Part shown: piece by piece, positions 33,352-42,652 of the stretch
Position numbering within the stretch: position 1 is the stretch's first letter
How the letters are laid out: the number at the start of each line of letters is the position of its first letter
Source: Flavobacterium sp. Root186
GTDB lineage: Bacteria; Bacteroidota; Bacteroidia; Flavobacteriales; Flavobacteriaceae
NCBI RefSeq assembly: GCF_001428525.1
Contig: NZ_LMHW01000010.1
Location: 186,341 to 250,340, forward strand
DNA: 64,000 nucleotides
Direction of reading: 5' to 3'
Translations under genes and position numbers: made by a program
The notes under the pieces: model-generated
What the model saw: only the letters and a program-made list of their open reading frames with translations
The model's database searches: none
What the model was told of the DNA's origin: nothing

Positions 33352-35235
33352 TTATTTGATCATCTCAAAGCTTCTTTTTACGAAAGCCGTCAATGCTTCA
33401 CCTTTTAAAAGATTTTGAGATAACTTAGCTAAATCTAAAGCTTGTTTTACCAAATGTTCCTGGTGTGTTTTATCTTCAGTATTTAAAATACTTGAAGCCA
33501 AATCAGAATTAGTGTTTACAACCAGATTATACATTTCCGGCATATTGCCCATTCCGAACATTCCGCCGCCGCCCGTTTGGCTCATTTCTTTCATTCTACG
33601 CATAAATTCTGGCTGCGTAATAATAAATGGAGCTGCCTGACTGTCCATAGCTTCCAGCTGAACGCTGTATGCTTTAGGAATATAAGCTTCTAATGAAGTT
33701 TTTAAAGTTGCTTTTTCTTCATCAGATAATTTAGAAATAGTGTTTTCGTCTTTTTTGATTAAGTTATCAATATGATCAGAATCCACACGAACAAAAGTTA
33801 ATTCGCTGTTATCACCTTCGATTTTTTGGATTAAATGTGAGATAATTGGAGAATCTAAAAGTAATACTTCATAACCTTTTTCTTTTGCTGCTTCAATATA
33901 AGAGTGTTGTGCATCTTTGTTACCAGCATAAAGAATTACTAATTTACCATCTTTATCTGTCTGGTTTTCTTTTAGTTTTTCTTTTAATTCCTCTAAGGTA
34001 AAATAAGTATCGTCTACAGTTGGATATAAAACAAACGCACCTGCTTTTTCGTAGAATTTATCTTCAGAAAGCATTCCGTACTCTAAAACGATTTTAATGT
34101 CGTTCCATTTTGCTTCAAAATCAGCGCGGTTTTCGTTAAATAAAGCTTTCAATTTATCAGCTACTTTACGAGTAATGTAGTTTGAAATTTTCTTAACAGC
34201 TCCATCAGCCTGCAAACCAGAACGAGAAACGTTTAACGGAATATCCGGTGAATCGATAACTCCTTTTAGCATTGTCAAAAATTCAGGTACAATTCCTTCT
34301 ACGTTATCTGTAACGTAAACCTGGTTTTGGTACAATTGAATTTTATCTTTTTGGATTTGCATATCGGTACCCAATTTTGGGAAATACAAAATACCAGTTA
34401 AGTTAAACGGATAATCTACGTTTAAGTGAATGTTGAACAAAGGATCTTCAAACTGCATTGGATATAATTCTCTGTAGAAGTTTTTATAATCTTCATCAGA
34501 TAATTCAGAAGGTTGTTTTGTCCAGGCCGGATTTGGGTTGTTAATGATATTATCAAGTTCGATAGTTTCGTTAACGTAATCTTCCGGAGCATCTTCTGGT
34601 TTTGGAAGTGTTTCAGTTCTTGTTCCAAATTTAATTGGAATAGGCATAAACTTGTTATACTTATTCAATAAGCCGCTGATTTTAGAATCTTCTAAAAATT
34701 CTAAAGAATCTTCGGCAATGTGCAGAATGATTTCTGTACCACGTGAAGTTTTGTCAGCTGGCTCTAAAGTAAATTCAGGGCTTCCGTCACATGTCCAGTG
34801 TGCAGCAGGTTCATCTTTGTATGATTTTGTAATGATTTCTACTTTCTCTGCAACCATAAATGCAGAATAGAAACCAAGACCAAAGTGGCCAATAATTCCA
34901 GAGTCTTTTGCAGAATCTTTGTATTTATCTAAAAATTCCTCAGCTCCGGAAAAAGCAACCTGATTGATGTATTTTTCAACTTCATCCGCCGTCATACCTA
35001 AACCTTGGTCGATAATATGGATTTTTTTACCTTCCTTATCTACTTTAATTTCGATAACCGGATTTCCATATTCTACTTTAGCTTCGCCAATGCTTATTAA
35101 ATGTTTTAATTTTAATGTAGCATCAGTTCCGTTTGAAACCAGCTCACGTAAAAAGATTTCGTGGTCGCTGTATAAGAACTTTTTGATTAAGGGAAAGATG
35201 TTTTCTACTGAAACATTAATTTTACCTGTTGTCAT
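33352..35235 (-). CDS. htpG: Molecular chaperone HtpG (Hsp90)
   Basis: 627 residues. The N-terminal GHKL ATPase has 'FLRELVSNGTDATLKLKHL' (the Asn/Asp Mg-ATP motif), 'DQGLGMTADEV' and 'GHFGLGFYSAFMVA'. The middle domain includes 'LNVSRSGLQADGAVKKI', and the C-terminal dimerisation domain ends 'ALTAFVKRSFEMIK'. It is the cytosolic bacterial Hsp90. 'NGTDA' replaces the usual 'NASDA' of E. coli, a variation that keeps the essential Asn and Asp. It stands as a single gene with its own terminator. A -7-like TTATTTG lies upstream. Confidence 0.97.
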   Translation of the reverse strand: MTTGKINVSVENIFPLIKKFLYSDHEIFLRELVSNGTDATLKLKHLISIGEAKVEYGNPVIEIKVDKEGKKIHIIDQGLGMTADEVEKYINQVAFSGAEEFLDKYKDSAKDSGIIGHFGLGFYSAFMVAEKVEIITKSYKDEPAAHWTCDGSPEFTLEPADKTSRGTEIILHIAEDSLEFLEDSKISGLLNKYNKFMPIPIKFGTRTETLPKPEDAPEDYVNETIELDNIINNPNPAWTKQPSELSDEDYKNFYRELYPMQFEDPLFNIHLNVDYPFNLTGILYFPKLGTDMQIQKDKIQLYQNQVYVTDNVEGIVPEFLTMLKGVIDSPDIPLNVSRSGLQADGAVKKISNYITRKVADKLKALFNENRADFEAKWNDIKIVLEYGMLSEDKFYEKAGAFVLYPTVDDTYFTLEELKEKLKENQTDKDGKLVILYAGNKDAQHSYIEAAKEKGYEVLLLDSPIISHLIQKIEGDNSELTFVRVDSDHIDNLIKKDENTISKLSDEEKATLKTSLEAYIPKAYSVQLEAMDSQAAPFIITQPEFMRRMKEMSQTGGGGMFGMGNMPEMYNLVVNTNSDLASSILNTEDKTHQEHLVKQALDLAKLSQNLLKGEALTAFVKRSFEMIK

Positions 35236-35377
35236 ATTTTTTTGATTTTTTGATTTAACTTGATGGTTTTCATTTAGTCAAATAAAATACCAATCTTTTT
35301 TACGTGACAAATTGTCTTAAATGTTAATTTTGAAAGAAAATAATTAGATTTTAAAAATAAATTCACCCAATGAATTG

Positions 35378-35385
35378 TATATTTG
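35378..35385 (+). promoter_or_regulatory. Candidate -7 element for the lipocalin-like gene
   Basis: TATATTTG is a perfect TAnnTTTG, about 50-60 bases before the start codon. Confidence 0.45.
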
Positions 35386-35436
35386 TGGTATAATAATTGT
35401 TAAACGTGTAAGTATTAACTTAAATAAATGTACAAA

Positions 35437-35937
35437 ATGAAGAAAATAATTTTCATTTGCATGATTGCCACGATGTTATTCGCGTGTAAATCTGCTTCGT
35501 CAACAGCTTCAACAGAAGCAACTCCGCTTTCGACTAAACTTGACAGACCTACTCAAGTTGCTATTAAAGGAAATTGGGTCCTTACAAATGTAACTTATGC
35601 CGGTTCTGACTATATTAAAGTAACCTCTTTTGATCTTGCAGATTCTAAATGTTTTATTGGCAGTACCTGGAATTTTATTTCAAATAATAATAAAGGTACA
35701 ATGAATTTAAATTCTCCAAATTGTACAGCTTTTACTTCACCAATTGTTTGGAGTATTAACAATCAGGGACTATTTGTTCTGAAAATTGTTAATCCGGGAA
35801 CAAAATCTAAAAATGTAAAAGAAGGATACTTACTAAAAGTTGCAGGTTTAACGGATAACTCTTTTCAGTTAATCGACAATATCAATGTTGGTGGGCAGGT
35901 TAAGGATGTTACTTACCAATTTCAAAGAGCTAATTAA
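35437..35937 (+). CDS. Lipocalin-like lipoprotein
   Basis: 166 residues from the second Met (35437); the ATG at 35428 would add three residues. Lipobox 'MLFAC' gives Cys17. The mature part begins after a Ser/Thr-rich linker with 'IKGNWVLTNVTYAG', a lipocalin-like first strand, and continues with alternating strands ending 'YQFQRAN'. Similar short flavobacterial lipoproteins are called lipocalin family. The ligand is unknown. The OmpA-type lipoprotein follows 17 bases later, so the two are probably cotranscribed. Confidence 0.78.
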   Translation: MKKIIFICMIATMLFACKSASSTASTEATPLSTKLDRPTQVAIKGNWVLTNVTYAGSDYIKVTSFDLADSKCFIGSTWNFISNNNKGTMNLNSPNCTAFTSPIVWSINNQGLFVLKIVNPGTKSKNVKEGYLLKVAGLTDNSFQLIDNINVGGQVKDVTYQFQRAN

Positions 35938-35954
35938 TATTAAAAAGGATAAAA

Positions 35955-36650
35955 ATGAAAAAGATAACAGTTTTAGGTTTAAGTAGTTTACTTGTATTAG
36001 TTAGTTTATTTACAAGCTGCGATTCAGTTAAAAATGCTAATAATACTCAAAAAGGTGCCGGAATTGGAGTAGTTGCCGGTGGTATTATTGGAGGTATTTT
36101 AGGAAATAATTTAGGAAAAGGCGGAAACGCTGCTTTAGGAGCTGCAATTGGAGCTGCTGTTGGTGGTGGAACCGGAGCCTTAATTGGTAACAAAATGGAT
36201 AAACAAGCCCGTGAAATTGATCAGGCTTTACCAGGAGCTTCTGTAGAAAGAGTAGGTGAAGGAATTCACTTAACCTTAAATGAAAATGCTGTTCGTTTTG
36301 ATACTAACAAATCAACTTTAACTCCTCAGGCAAAAGCAAATTTAGATAAATTAGTTCCTGTTTTTAACGATTATGGAGATACAGATATTCAAATTTTCGG
36401 TTATACTGATAACACAGGTAAACCAGAATATAATTTGACACTTTCAGGACAAAGAGCCGCTTCTGTACAAGCTTATTTAGTTTCTAAAGGATTAAAATCA
36501 AGCCGTTTTAAAACTTCAGGTTTAGGTATTGTTGATCCTATTGCAACAAATGATACTCCAGAAGGAAGAGCTCAAAACCGTCGTGTTGAATTCTCTATTA
36601 CAGCAAATGACAAAATGGTTAACGATGCAAAAGCAGAAGCTGGAAAATAA
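35955..36650 (+). CDS. OmpA-family lipoprotein with glycine zipper (YiaD-like)
   Basis: 231 residues. Lipobox 'LFTSC' gives Cys22. Residues about 34-80 form a glycine zipper ('GGIIGGILGNNLGKGG', 'ALGAAIGAAVGGG'), followed by an OmpA C-terminal domain (about 100-222) with 'GYTDNTGKPEYNLTLSGQRA' and 'GRAQNRRVEFSI', the peptidoglycan-binding motifs. It probably links the outer membrane to peptidoglycan and may insert by the zipper. It follows the lipocalin-like gene. Confidence 0.92.
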   Translation: MKKITVLGLSSLLVLVSLFTSCDSVKNANNTQKGAGIGVVAGGIIGGILGNNLGKGGNAALGAAIGAAVGGGTGALIGNKMDKQAREIDQALPGASVERVGEGIHLTLNENAVRFDTNKSTLTPQAKANLDKLVPVFNDYGDTDIQIFGYTDNTGKPEYNLTLSGQRAASVQAYLVSKGLKSSRFKTSGLGIVDPIATNDTPEGRAQNRRVEFSITANDKMVNDAKAEAGK

Positions 36651-36671
36651 TTTCAGATAAAATAAAATATT

Positions 36672-36708
36672 AAAAAAGCTGTTTCATAATTGAAGCAGCT
36701 TTTTTTTG
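36672..36708 (+). terminator. Terminator of the lipocalin-ompA operon
   Basis: AAAAAAGCTGTTTCA pairs with TGAAGCAGCTTTTTT across a 4-base loop, one G-T pair, then T's. Confidence 0.85.
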
Positions 36709-36755
36709 ACTTTAGAAATTAAACATCGTAAATTTGACCTCTCTAATTACAACAC

Positions 36756-37706
36756 ATGCTTGATATTCAAAATATATCTTTTTCGTATACTGATAAACCA
36801 GTTATAAATAATGTTTCTTTCACGATCAATAAAGGTGAAAATATTGCCATTATCGGGGAAAGTGGTTGTGGTAAAAGTACGCTTTTAAAGCTCATGTACG
36901 GTTTGTTCGATTTAGACGAAGGCAAAATATTTTATAACGAAAAACCTATTCTGGGGCCAAAATACAATTTGATTCCGGGAATGCCTTATATGAAATATCT
37001 GGCGCAGGATTTTGACTTGTCTCCATATGAAACTGTGGCGGAGAATGTTGGTAAGTTTCTTTCGAACGGTTTTGCAAACATGAAAAAACTTCGTGTTCAG
37101 GAATTGTTAGAGATGGTAGAAATGGAGCAATTTTCTAATGTTAAAGCTAAATTTTTAAGTGGAGGCCAACAGCAGAGAGTGGCCTTAGTAAGAGTTTTAG
37201 CTTTAGAGCCAGAAGTAATTCTGCTTGACGAACCTTTCAGTCAGATTGATGCTTTTCGTAAAAATGCTTTGCGCCGAAACTTGTTTAAGTACTTAAAACA
37301 AAAAGGAATTACCTGCATTATCGCAACACATGATAGTACAGATGCCTTGTCTTTTGCAGATGAAGCGATTGTAATGCGACATGGGGAAATTATCATAAAA
37401 GGTGATCCGGCAAAAATATACGAAGATCCGCAGACGAAATATGTGGCTTCGTTATTTGGAGAAGTAAATGAGGTTGCAACACATTTATTACTTCCGTATG
37501 AAGACGAAACCCATAAAACATTAGTGTATCCGCATCAGTTTAAAATGGTTTCAGAATCTAAACTTCCGGTAAAAATTAGAAGAACTTATTTTAGAGGAGG
37601 CCATTATTTAATTGAAACGGTACATAAAAGACAGTTGATATTTTTCGAAAGTGAAATTGATCTTCCTCTCGAACAGGAAATATTTCTTGGACTTAATTAT
37701 TTATAA
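36756..37706 (+). CDS. ABC transporter ATP-binding protein
   Basis: 316 residues. Walker A 'IGESGCGKSTL' is at about 33-43, Q-loop 'YLAQDFDLSPYETVAENV', signature 'LSGGQQQRVALVRVLA', Walker B 'VILLDEPFSQID' and H-loop 'IATHDSTD'. The last 80 residues form an accessory domain with 'VKIRRTYFRGGHYLIETV', like the TOBE-type end of import ATPases such as PotA/FbpC. No permease or binding protein gene is adjacent, so the cargo is unknown. It has its own terminator. Confidence 0.88.
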   Translation: MLDIQNISFSYTDKPVINNVSFTINKGENIAIIGESGCGKSTLLKLMYGLFDLDEGKIFYNEKPILGPKYNLIPGMPYMKYLAQDFDLSPYETVAENVGKFLSNGFANMKKLRVQELLEMVEMEQFSNVKAKFLSGGQQQRVALVRVLALEPEVILLDEPFSQIDAFRKNALRRNLFKYLKQKGITCIIATHDSTDALSFADEAIVMRHGEIIIKGDPAKIYEDPQTKYVASLFGEVNEVATHLLLPYEDETHKTLVYPHQFKMVSESKLPVKIRRTYFRGGHYLIETVHKRQLIFFESEIDLPLEQEIFLGLNYL

Positions 37707-37710
37707 AAAT

Positions 37711-37748
37711 AAACCCGACAGTTTTGAAATTGTCGGGTTTGCTTTTTA
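37711..37748 (+). terminator. Terminator of the ABC ATPase gene
   Basis: AAACCCGACA (37711-37720) pairs with TGTCGGGTTT (37731-37740), followed by GCTTTTT. Confidence 0.85.
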
Positions 37749-37888
37749 GAAAGACTTTCCAGTGCTAAATCTTATTTTTCATTCTTTTCAATGAATTGCT
37801 TTAAAAACTGTTTTTTCAAAAAGTAATTGTTTTTAAACAGTCTGATAATTAAAGTATATTAAATTGCTAATACCGAAAAAAATAGTAA

Positions 37889-37923
37889 TTTGTACTCTTA
37901 TGTTTTAAAGTATACGTAAATTT
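37889..37923 (+). promoter_or_regulatory. Candidate fabH promoter
   Basis: TTG at 37889-37891 and TAAATTTG at 37916-37923 (perfect -7), spacer 24, slightly long. The fabH start is 33 bases on. Confidence 0.5.
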
Positions 37924-37956
37924 GCATTCTAAATTTTTAACAAATAACAATATTAT

Positions 37957-38964
37957 ATGTATCATTCAAAAATAGCAGGCTTAGGATATTATGTTCCTTC
38001 AAATGTTGTGACAAACGATGATTTGTCTAAGATAATAGATACCAATGACGAATGGATTCAGGAACGAACAGGAATTCAGGAGAGAAGACATATCATTCGT
38101 GGAGAAGATACTACAACTTCGATGGGTGTAAAAGCTGCTAAAATTGCTATAGAACGTTCCGGCGTAGCCAAAGAAGATATTGATTTTGTAGTTTTTGCTA
38201 CATTAAGCCCGGACTATTATTTTCCAGGACCTGGGGTTTTAGTACAACGTGATTTAGGATTAAGAACCGTTGGGGCTTTAGATGTTAGAAACCAATGTTC
38301 CGGTTTTGTTTACGCAATTTCTGTTGCAGATCAATATATTAAAACCGGAATGTATAAAAATATTTTGGTAATTGGTTCAGAGGTTCATTCAACTGGATTA
38401 GACATGACAACCCGCGGACGCGGTGTTTCGGTAATTTTTGGAGATGGAGCAGGAGCGGCAGTTTTAAGCCGTGAAGAAGATTTGACAAAAGGAATTTTAT
38501 CAACGCATTTACATTCAGAAGGGCAGCATGCAGAAGAATTGGCTTTGCAGGCACCAGGAATGGGAGCGCGCTGGGTAACTGATATTATTGCAGACAACGA
38601 CCCGAATGACGAAAGTTATTATCCTTACATGAACGGCCAGTTTGTATTTAAAAATGCAGTTGTTCGTTTTGCCGAAGTAATCAATGAAGGTTTAGAAGCA
38701 AATGGACTTCAGGTTTCAGATATCGATATGCTGATTCCACATCAGGCAAACTTGAGAATTTCTCAATTCATTCAGAATAAATTCAAATTATCTGATGATC
38801 AGGTTCATAATAATATCCAGAAATACGGAAACACAACAGCAGCATCTATCCCAATCGCTTTAACAGAAGCTTGGGAACAAGGTAAAATTAAATCTGGTGA
38901 CACCGTTGTTTTAGCCGCTTTTGGGAGTGGATTTACATGGGCAAGTGCAATCATCAAATGGTAA
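37957..38964 (+). CDS. fabH: Beta-ketoacyl-ACP synthase III family protein
   Basis: 335 residues of the thiolase fold. Catalytic Cys114 is in 'DVRNQCSGFVYA', His in 'IPHQANLRI' and Asn in 'YGNTTAASIP', the full Cys-His-Asn triad. It condenses acetyl-CoA with malonyl-ACP to start fatty acid chains; Bacteroidota often have several paralogues, some using other primers. No fab neighbours are here, so this may be a paralogue of the main FabH. It has its own promoter and terminator. Confidence 0.88.
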   Translation: MYHSKIAGLGYYVPSNVVTNDDLSKIIDTNDEWIQERTGIQERRHIIRGEDTTTSMGVKAAKIAIERSGVAKEDIDFVVFATLSPDYYFPGPGVLVQRDLGLRTVGALDVRNQCSGFVYAISVADQYIKTGMYKNILVIGSEVHSTGLDMTTRGRGVSVIFGDGAGAAVLSREEDLTKGILSTHLHSEGQHAEELALQAPGMGARWVTDIIADNDPNDESYYPYMNGQFVFKNAVVRFAEVINEGLEANGLQVSDIDMLIPHQANLRISQFIQNKFKLSDDQVHNNIQKYGNTTAASIPIALTEAWEQGKIKSGDTVVLAAFGSGFTWASAIIKW

Positions 38965-38988
38965 ATTAATTCATCTTGCATTATATTT

Positions 38989-39021
38989 AAAACCTGCTTC
39001 GTTTTGGAGCAGGTTTTTTTA
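38989..39021 (+). terminator. Terminator of fabH
   Basis: AAAACCTGCTTC pairs with GGAGCAGGTTTT across a short loop (one G-T pair), then T's. Confidence 0.85.
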
Positions 39022-39032
39022 TACTTTAGTAC

Positions 39033-39116
39033 TGTCATTGCGAGGAACGAAGCAATCTCACGGCTAATATTACGTTACTAATTAAAAATGAGATTGCTTC
39101 GTTCCTCGCAATGACA
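39033..39116. repeat. Palindromic element with perfect 28-base arms
   Basis: The arm at 39033-39060 (beginning TGTCATTGCGAGGAACGAAG) is the exact reverse complement of 39089-39116, with a 28-base spacer: a 28-28-28 layout. The arms are GC-richer than their surroundings. The CATTGCGAGGAACGAAGCAA text is one I recall as an interspersed repeat in many Bacteroidota and some other bacteria. It lies just after the fabH terminator and 30 bases before cutC. No gene is inside. Confidence 0.92.
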
Positions 39117-39146
39117 AACTATGAGTAAATAGATTAATAATTAACA

Positions 39147-39818
39147 ATGAAAAAAAATCAACTGGAAATAGCATGCTTTAATTACGAATCCGCCATAATT
39201 GCTCAGGAAAATGGCGCAGATCGAATTGAGTTATGCGAAAACATGAAACTTGGCGGAACAACTCCAAATTCTATTTTAGTGGTAAAAGTCCGTGAAAGCT
39301 TAAACATTAAAATGCATATTATAATCAGACCTCGCGGTGGTGATTTTGTTTATTCTGATGAAGAACTGACAGAAATGAAACAGGATATCAAGCAGTATAA
39401 AAAACTGGGTGTTGATGGTTTTGTTTTTGGAATTTTAAAAGACAGCGGTAATATTAATAAAAGACAGAATAAAGAATTAGTGCATTTAGCACATCCGCTT
39501 CCTTGTACTTTTCACCGTGCTTTTGATGTGGTCAAAGATGTAGAAAAATCTCTTGAAGATATTATCGATTGCGGATTTAAAACGATTTTAACTTCGGGAC
39601 AAGCGATAAATGTAGAAGAAGGAATTCTGGCTCTGGAACGAATACAGGATCTTGCTAAAAATAGAATTGAAATAATGCCGGGCGGCGGTTTACGATCTTC
39701 AAATATTAAATTATTACAAGAACGGTTAGACTTAACTTTTTACCATTCATCTGCAATTACAAATAATTCAGAAATTGCAAATCCCGAAGAAATAAAAGAA
39801 TTAAAAAATTTTCTATAA
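39147..39818 (+). CDS. cutC: CutC family protein (copper homeostasis)
   Basis: 223 residues, a TIM-barrel. Family marks include 'LEIACFNYESAIIAQENGADRIELCENM', read in pieces as IACF...GADRIELC, then 'IIRPRGGDFVYSD', 'GVDGFVFGIL', 'TFHRAFD', 'ILTSGQ' and 'IMPGGGL'. CutC was first tied to copper tolerance in E. coli but its reaction is unsettled. It is cytoplasmic. It starts 30 bases after the palindromic element and has its own terminator. Confidence 0.92.
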   Translation: MKKNQLEIACFNYESAIIAQENGADRIELCENMKLGGTTPNSILVVKVRESLNIKMHIIIRPRGGDFVYSDEELTEMKQDIKQYKKLGVDGFVFGILKDSGNINKRQNKELVHLAHPLPCTFHRAFDVVKDVEKSLEDIIDCGFKTILTSGQAINVEEGILALERIQDLAKNRIEIMPGGGLRSSNIKLLQERLDLTFYHSSAITNNSEIANPEEIKELKNFL

Positions 39819-39834
39819 TATTCTCAAAAAAATA

Positions 39835-39870
39835 AAAAAGCCTGAAGTTGGCAAACTTCAGGCTTTTTTC
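39835..39870 (+). terminator. Terminator of cutC
   Basis: AAAAAGCCTGAAGTT pairs perfectly with AACTTCAGGCTTTTT over a 4-base loop, followed by more T's. Confidence 0.9.
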
Positions 39871-39921
39871 TACAAGAAAATTATTTAAAAATATTAAAAT
39901 TGATTCTAATAAAAGCAGTGA

Positions 39922-42327
39922 TTAGAACATTCCACCACCGCCTTGAGTAGTATTATCTTCTCTTTGTTTACGCTCTAATTTTTTGATTTTTGCTCCTCCA
40001 AAGTTGTAAGTTAAACCTAAATAAACCGTTTGGCTTTCCCAGGTGAACTGACCAGTTTGAGGATAAGGATAAATACCATCAAATGAATATTTCATTGTAT
40101 TGAAAACGTCATTAAAACGTACGCTGATATTCATTTTATTGTCTAACAATGTATAGCGTGAACCAATATCCATTTTGTACATTTCGTTTCTATGTTGTTG
40201 AATCTCTTCAACTCCGCCTCTGTAAAAACCGAATAATAAAAAGCTTAAACGTTTTGTAGGCTTAAAGTTTGAGTTCATACGAGCATTAAATGCAGAAGTT
40301 GTTACACTACGCTCTAAAGGTGAACTTAATTTTGTTACAGGGTCATACTGGAACACTACACCTTGCTGGTTTATGCTGGAAAAATCAACAGAAGGCTGGA
40401 TATCCCACCATTTAGTAAGTTTATAGTTAGCAGAAATATCAAAACCATATGCACTATTGTGATCGTAATTAGCAAAGCCCAAGACTTGTTTATATCCAGA
40501 AGTGTCTGTAGGATCTGGGCTTAAAGTTCTGCTTATTTGATCGTTGATAGCTCTTACAAATACTCCAGCGGTAATGCTTCCTTTTTCAAGAGTTTTAGTA
40601 TAATTTACTTCGACAGAATTTGTAAACTGAGGTCTTAATTCTTGATTTCCGTATGAAGTTACCAATGGAGTAGAAAACTCACGAATAGGTTTTGTCTGCT
40701 CTAAACTTGGTCGGTCAACACGACGGCTGTAGCTTAATTGTAAAACGTTTTTCTCATTTAAGTTATAAGTTAAATAAGCTGATGGATATAATGTAATATA
40801 GTCATCATTAAATTTTGTCTGACCGGAATTTAAATTTGACTGCAAATTATAACTCTCAAAACGAGCTCCTAACTGATAACTGAATTTTTTGTATTTCTGA
40901 CCGAAAGTTACATATGCAGAATAAATATCTGTATCATAAGTATAAGTAGAATTAGCAAATGCAGGATTGGTTGTGTTGTAAATATTGTCAGTTCTTGTAA
41001 TTCTCGCCTCAGCACCTGCTTCAAGAGTCGTTTTATCGTTTAACGGATTAACATAATCAACGTTTACTGTACCTAATTTTCTTTTGTCATTAATATAATC
41101 GTCATATAAAAGAGAGTTAGCAGTATTATCCGGCTTTGTTGTTTTAGTATCAAAACTTGCATCTTGAGTTTCTCTGGTATTACTAAAGTTTCCTTCAAAA
41201 TCTAAAGTATGACCTTCTTTTTTAAAGATATGTTTGTACGCTAAATTATAAGTTCCTGTTTCGTTTGGGCCTTCGTATCTTGATTTTTGGTAGATGTTTT
41301 TAATATCCGGATCTCCGTTATTATAATCAATATCAGTATTTACAAGTCCCGTTCCTTTTGCTTTATTTTGATTCGTGTAAAATGATAAAGTATTGTGATC
41401 ATTGATTAAATAATCCATTCCAACTTTATACAAATAGTTATCATTGTCATTAGAAATATCTAATTTTTGAACCACATCCTGATCTAATCTTTTGATATGA
41501 CCATCGTTAAAGTAAGTTCCAAAATTATTACCGGCATTTCCAAAGAAATTTACTTTTCCGGTTTTATAATTTAAATCTAAAGACTGATTGTATTTTGCCG
41601 TTTCTCCAAAAGTAATACCACCGCTGTAACTTCCGTTAAAACCAGTATTAGCATTTTTGTGTAAAATAATATTGATAATTCCAGACATTCCTTCCGGATT
41701 GTATTTTGCACTAGGATTTGTAATCAACTCAATTTTTTTGATAGAAGTTGAAGGAATTTGTTTCAATAACTGAGCAGGATCAATGTTAGAAGGTCTTCCG
41801 TCAATTAATACACGAACATTGTCATTTCCGCGAAGCGAAAGTTTTCCGTCCTGATCCACATTTACAGAAGGAATATTGCTCATAATATCTGACGCAGAAG
41901 CTCCGGCAGTTGTCAAATCTTTCCCAACAGTAATAACTTTTCGGTCAATTTTTTGTTCCATCGTCGAACGTTCGGCAACGATATTAACACCTTTAAGCTG
42001 TGTTGCTTCTTCTTCAAGAGAAACATTCACAGTTGCAGATTTTTTATTATCGGCTAAAATCACAGAACCAATATATTTTCTAAATCCAATGTATTGAATT
42101 TCGATGGTATAACTTTTTAGAGCTAAGTTTTTAAAGCTAAAATCTCCGTTGTCATCTGTATTGACTCCTGATACTACTTTTCCGTTTTCTTTAAGAGAAA
42201 CAGTAGCGTAAGAAATAGGCGCATTGTTTGATTTTGCGGTAATTTTTCCCGTGACCGTTCCTGAATTCTGGGCTTGTGCTGTTGCAATTACCCCCAGTAA
42301 TGCAAGCAGAAAGAATTTTAATTTCAT
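39922..42327 (-). CDS. TonB-dependent receptor, outer-membrane beta-barrel family
   Basis: 801 residues. Signal peptide at about 1-19 ('ALLGVIATAQAQ'). Residues about 22-105 form a carboxypeptidase-regulatory-like beta domain ('VTGKITAKSNNAPISYATVSL'), then a plug with 'SASDIMSNIPSVNVDQDGKLSLRGNDNVRVLIDGRPS' (read in pieces) and 'ITNPSAKYNPEGMSGIINI'. The rest is a barrel ending in 'GLTYNFGG' before a basic, Gly-rich tail of about 20 residues ('TTQGGGGMF'). The tail past the last strand is typical of this flavobacterial subfamily. The ligand is unknown; no SusD-like partner is adjacent. Confidence 0.9.
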   Translation of the reverse strand: MKLKFFLLALLGVIATAQAQNSGTVTGKITAKSNNAPISYATVSLKENGKVVSGVNTDDNGDFSFKNLALKSYTIEIQYIGFRKYIGSVILADNKKSATVNVSLEEEATQLKGVNIVAERSTMEQKIDRKVITVGKDLTTAGASASDIMSNIPSVNVDQDGKLSLRGNDNVRVLIDGRPSNIDPAQLLKQIPSTSIKKIELITNPSAKYNPEGMSGIINIILHKNANTGFNGSYSGGITFGETAKYNQSLDLNYKTGKVNFFGNAGNNFGTYFNDGHIKRLDQDVVQKLDISNDNDNYLYKVGMDYLINDHNTLSFYTNQNKAKGTGLVNTDIDYNNGDPDIKNIYQKSRYEGPNETGTYNLAYKHIFKKEGHTLDFEGNFSNTRETQDASFDTKTTKPDNTANSLLYDDYINDKRKLGTVNVDYVNPLNDKTTLEAGAEARITRTDNIYNTTNPAFANSTYTYDTDIYSAYVTFGQKYKKFSYQLGARFESYNLQSNLNSGQTKFNDDYITLYPSAYLTYNLNEKNVLQLSYSRRVDRPSLEQTKPIREFSTPLVTSYGNQELRPQFTNSVEVNYTKTLEKGSITAGVFVRAINDQISRTLSPDPTDTSGYKQVLGFANYDHNSAYGFDISANYKLTKWWDIQPSVDFSSINQQGVVFQYDPVTKLSSPLERSVTTSAFNARMNSNFKPTKRLSFLLFGFYRGGVEEIQQHRNEMYKMDIGSRYTLLDNKMNISVRFNDVFNTMKYSFDGIYPYPQTGQFTWESQTVYLGLTYNFGGAKIKKLERKQREDNTTQGGGGMF

Positions 42328-42652
42328 AATGAGATAATGATTATTTTGATTTGATTGATGATGAGGTTGTTTTTTTATTTTTGTTTTGATTTTTTTTGCT
42401 TCAAATAAAATTTAAAGTCTCTATTAAGACTATTTTGTTGTCGATATGTTACAGAAAAAATAAAAAAAACTTTTTGTTTTTTTGGGAAGTTCTGTTTTGT
42501 AGCAGGTTAGCGTTTTGATTTTTTGATAATTTTAACATTCAAAACAAATCGTTTTTTAAGAAATTCTAACAGGATTATATTATTTTATATGTTTTTCATT
42601 TTCTGTAATTGATGAATAAGCAGTATCTTTGCTCACTTTAAAATAAGTTTAC
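42328..42652. other. AT-rich intergenic region between divergent receptor and argS genes
   Basis: 325 bases without a supported gene. It contains leaders of the divergent TonB receptor (minus) and argS (plus), several T-runs and the argS -7 element. No clear repeat, hairpin terminator or Fur-like box was seen. Confidence 0.5.
42624..42631 (+). promoter_or_regulatory. Candidate -7 element of argS
   Basis: TATCTTTG matches TAnnTTTG perfectly, 21 bases before the argS start. No TTG at standard spacing. Confidence 0.5.
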
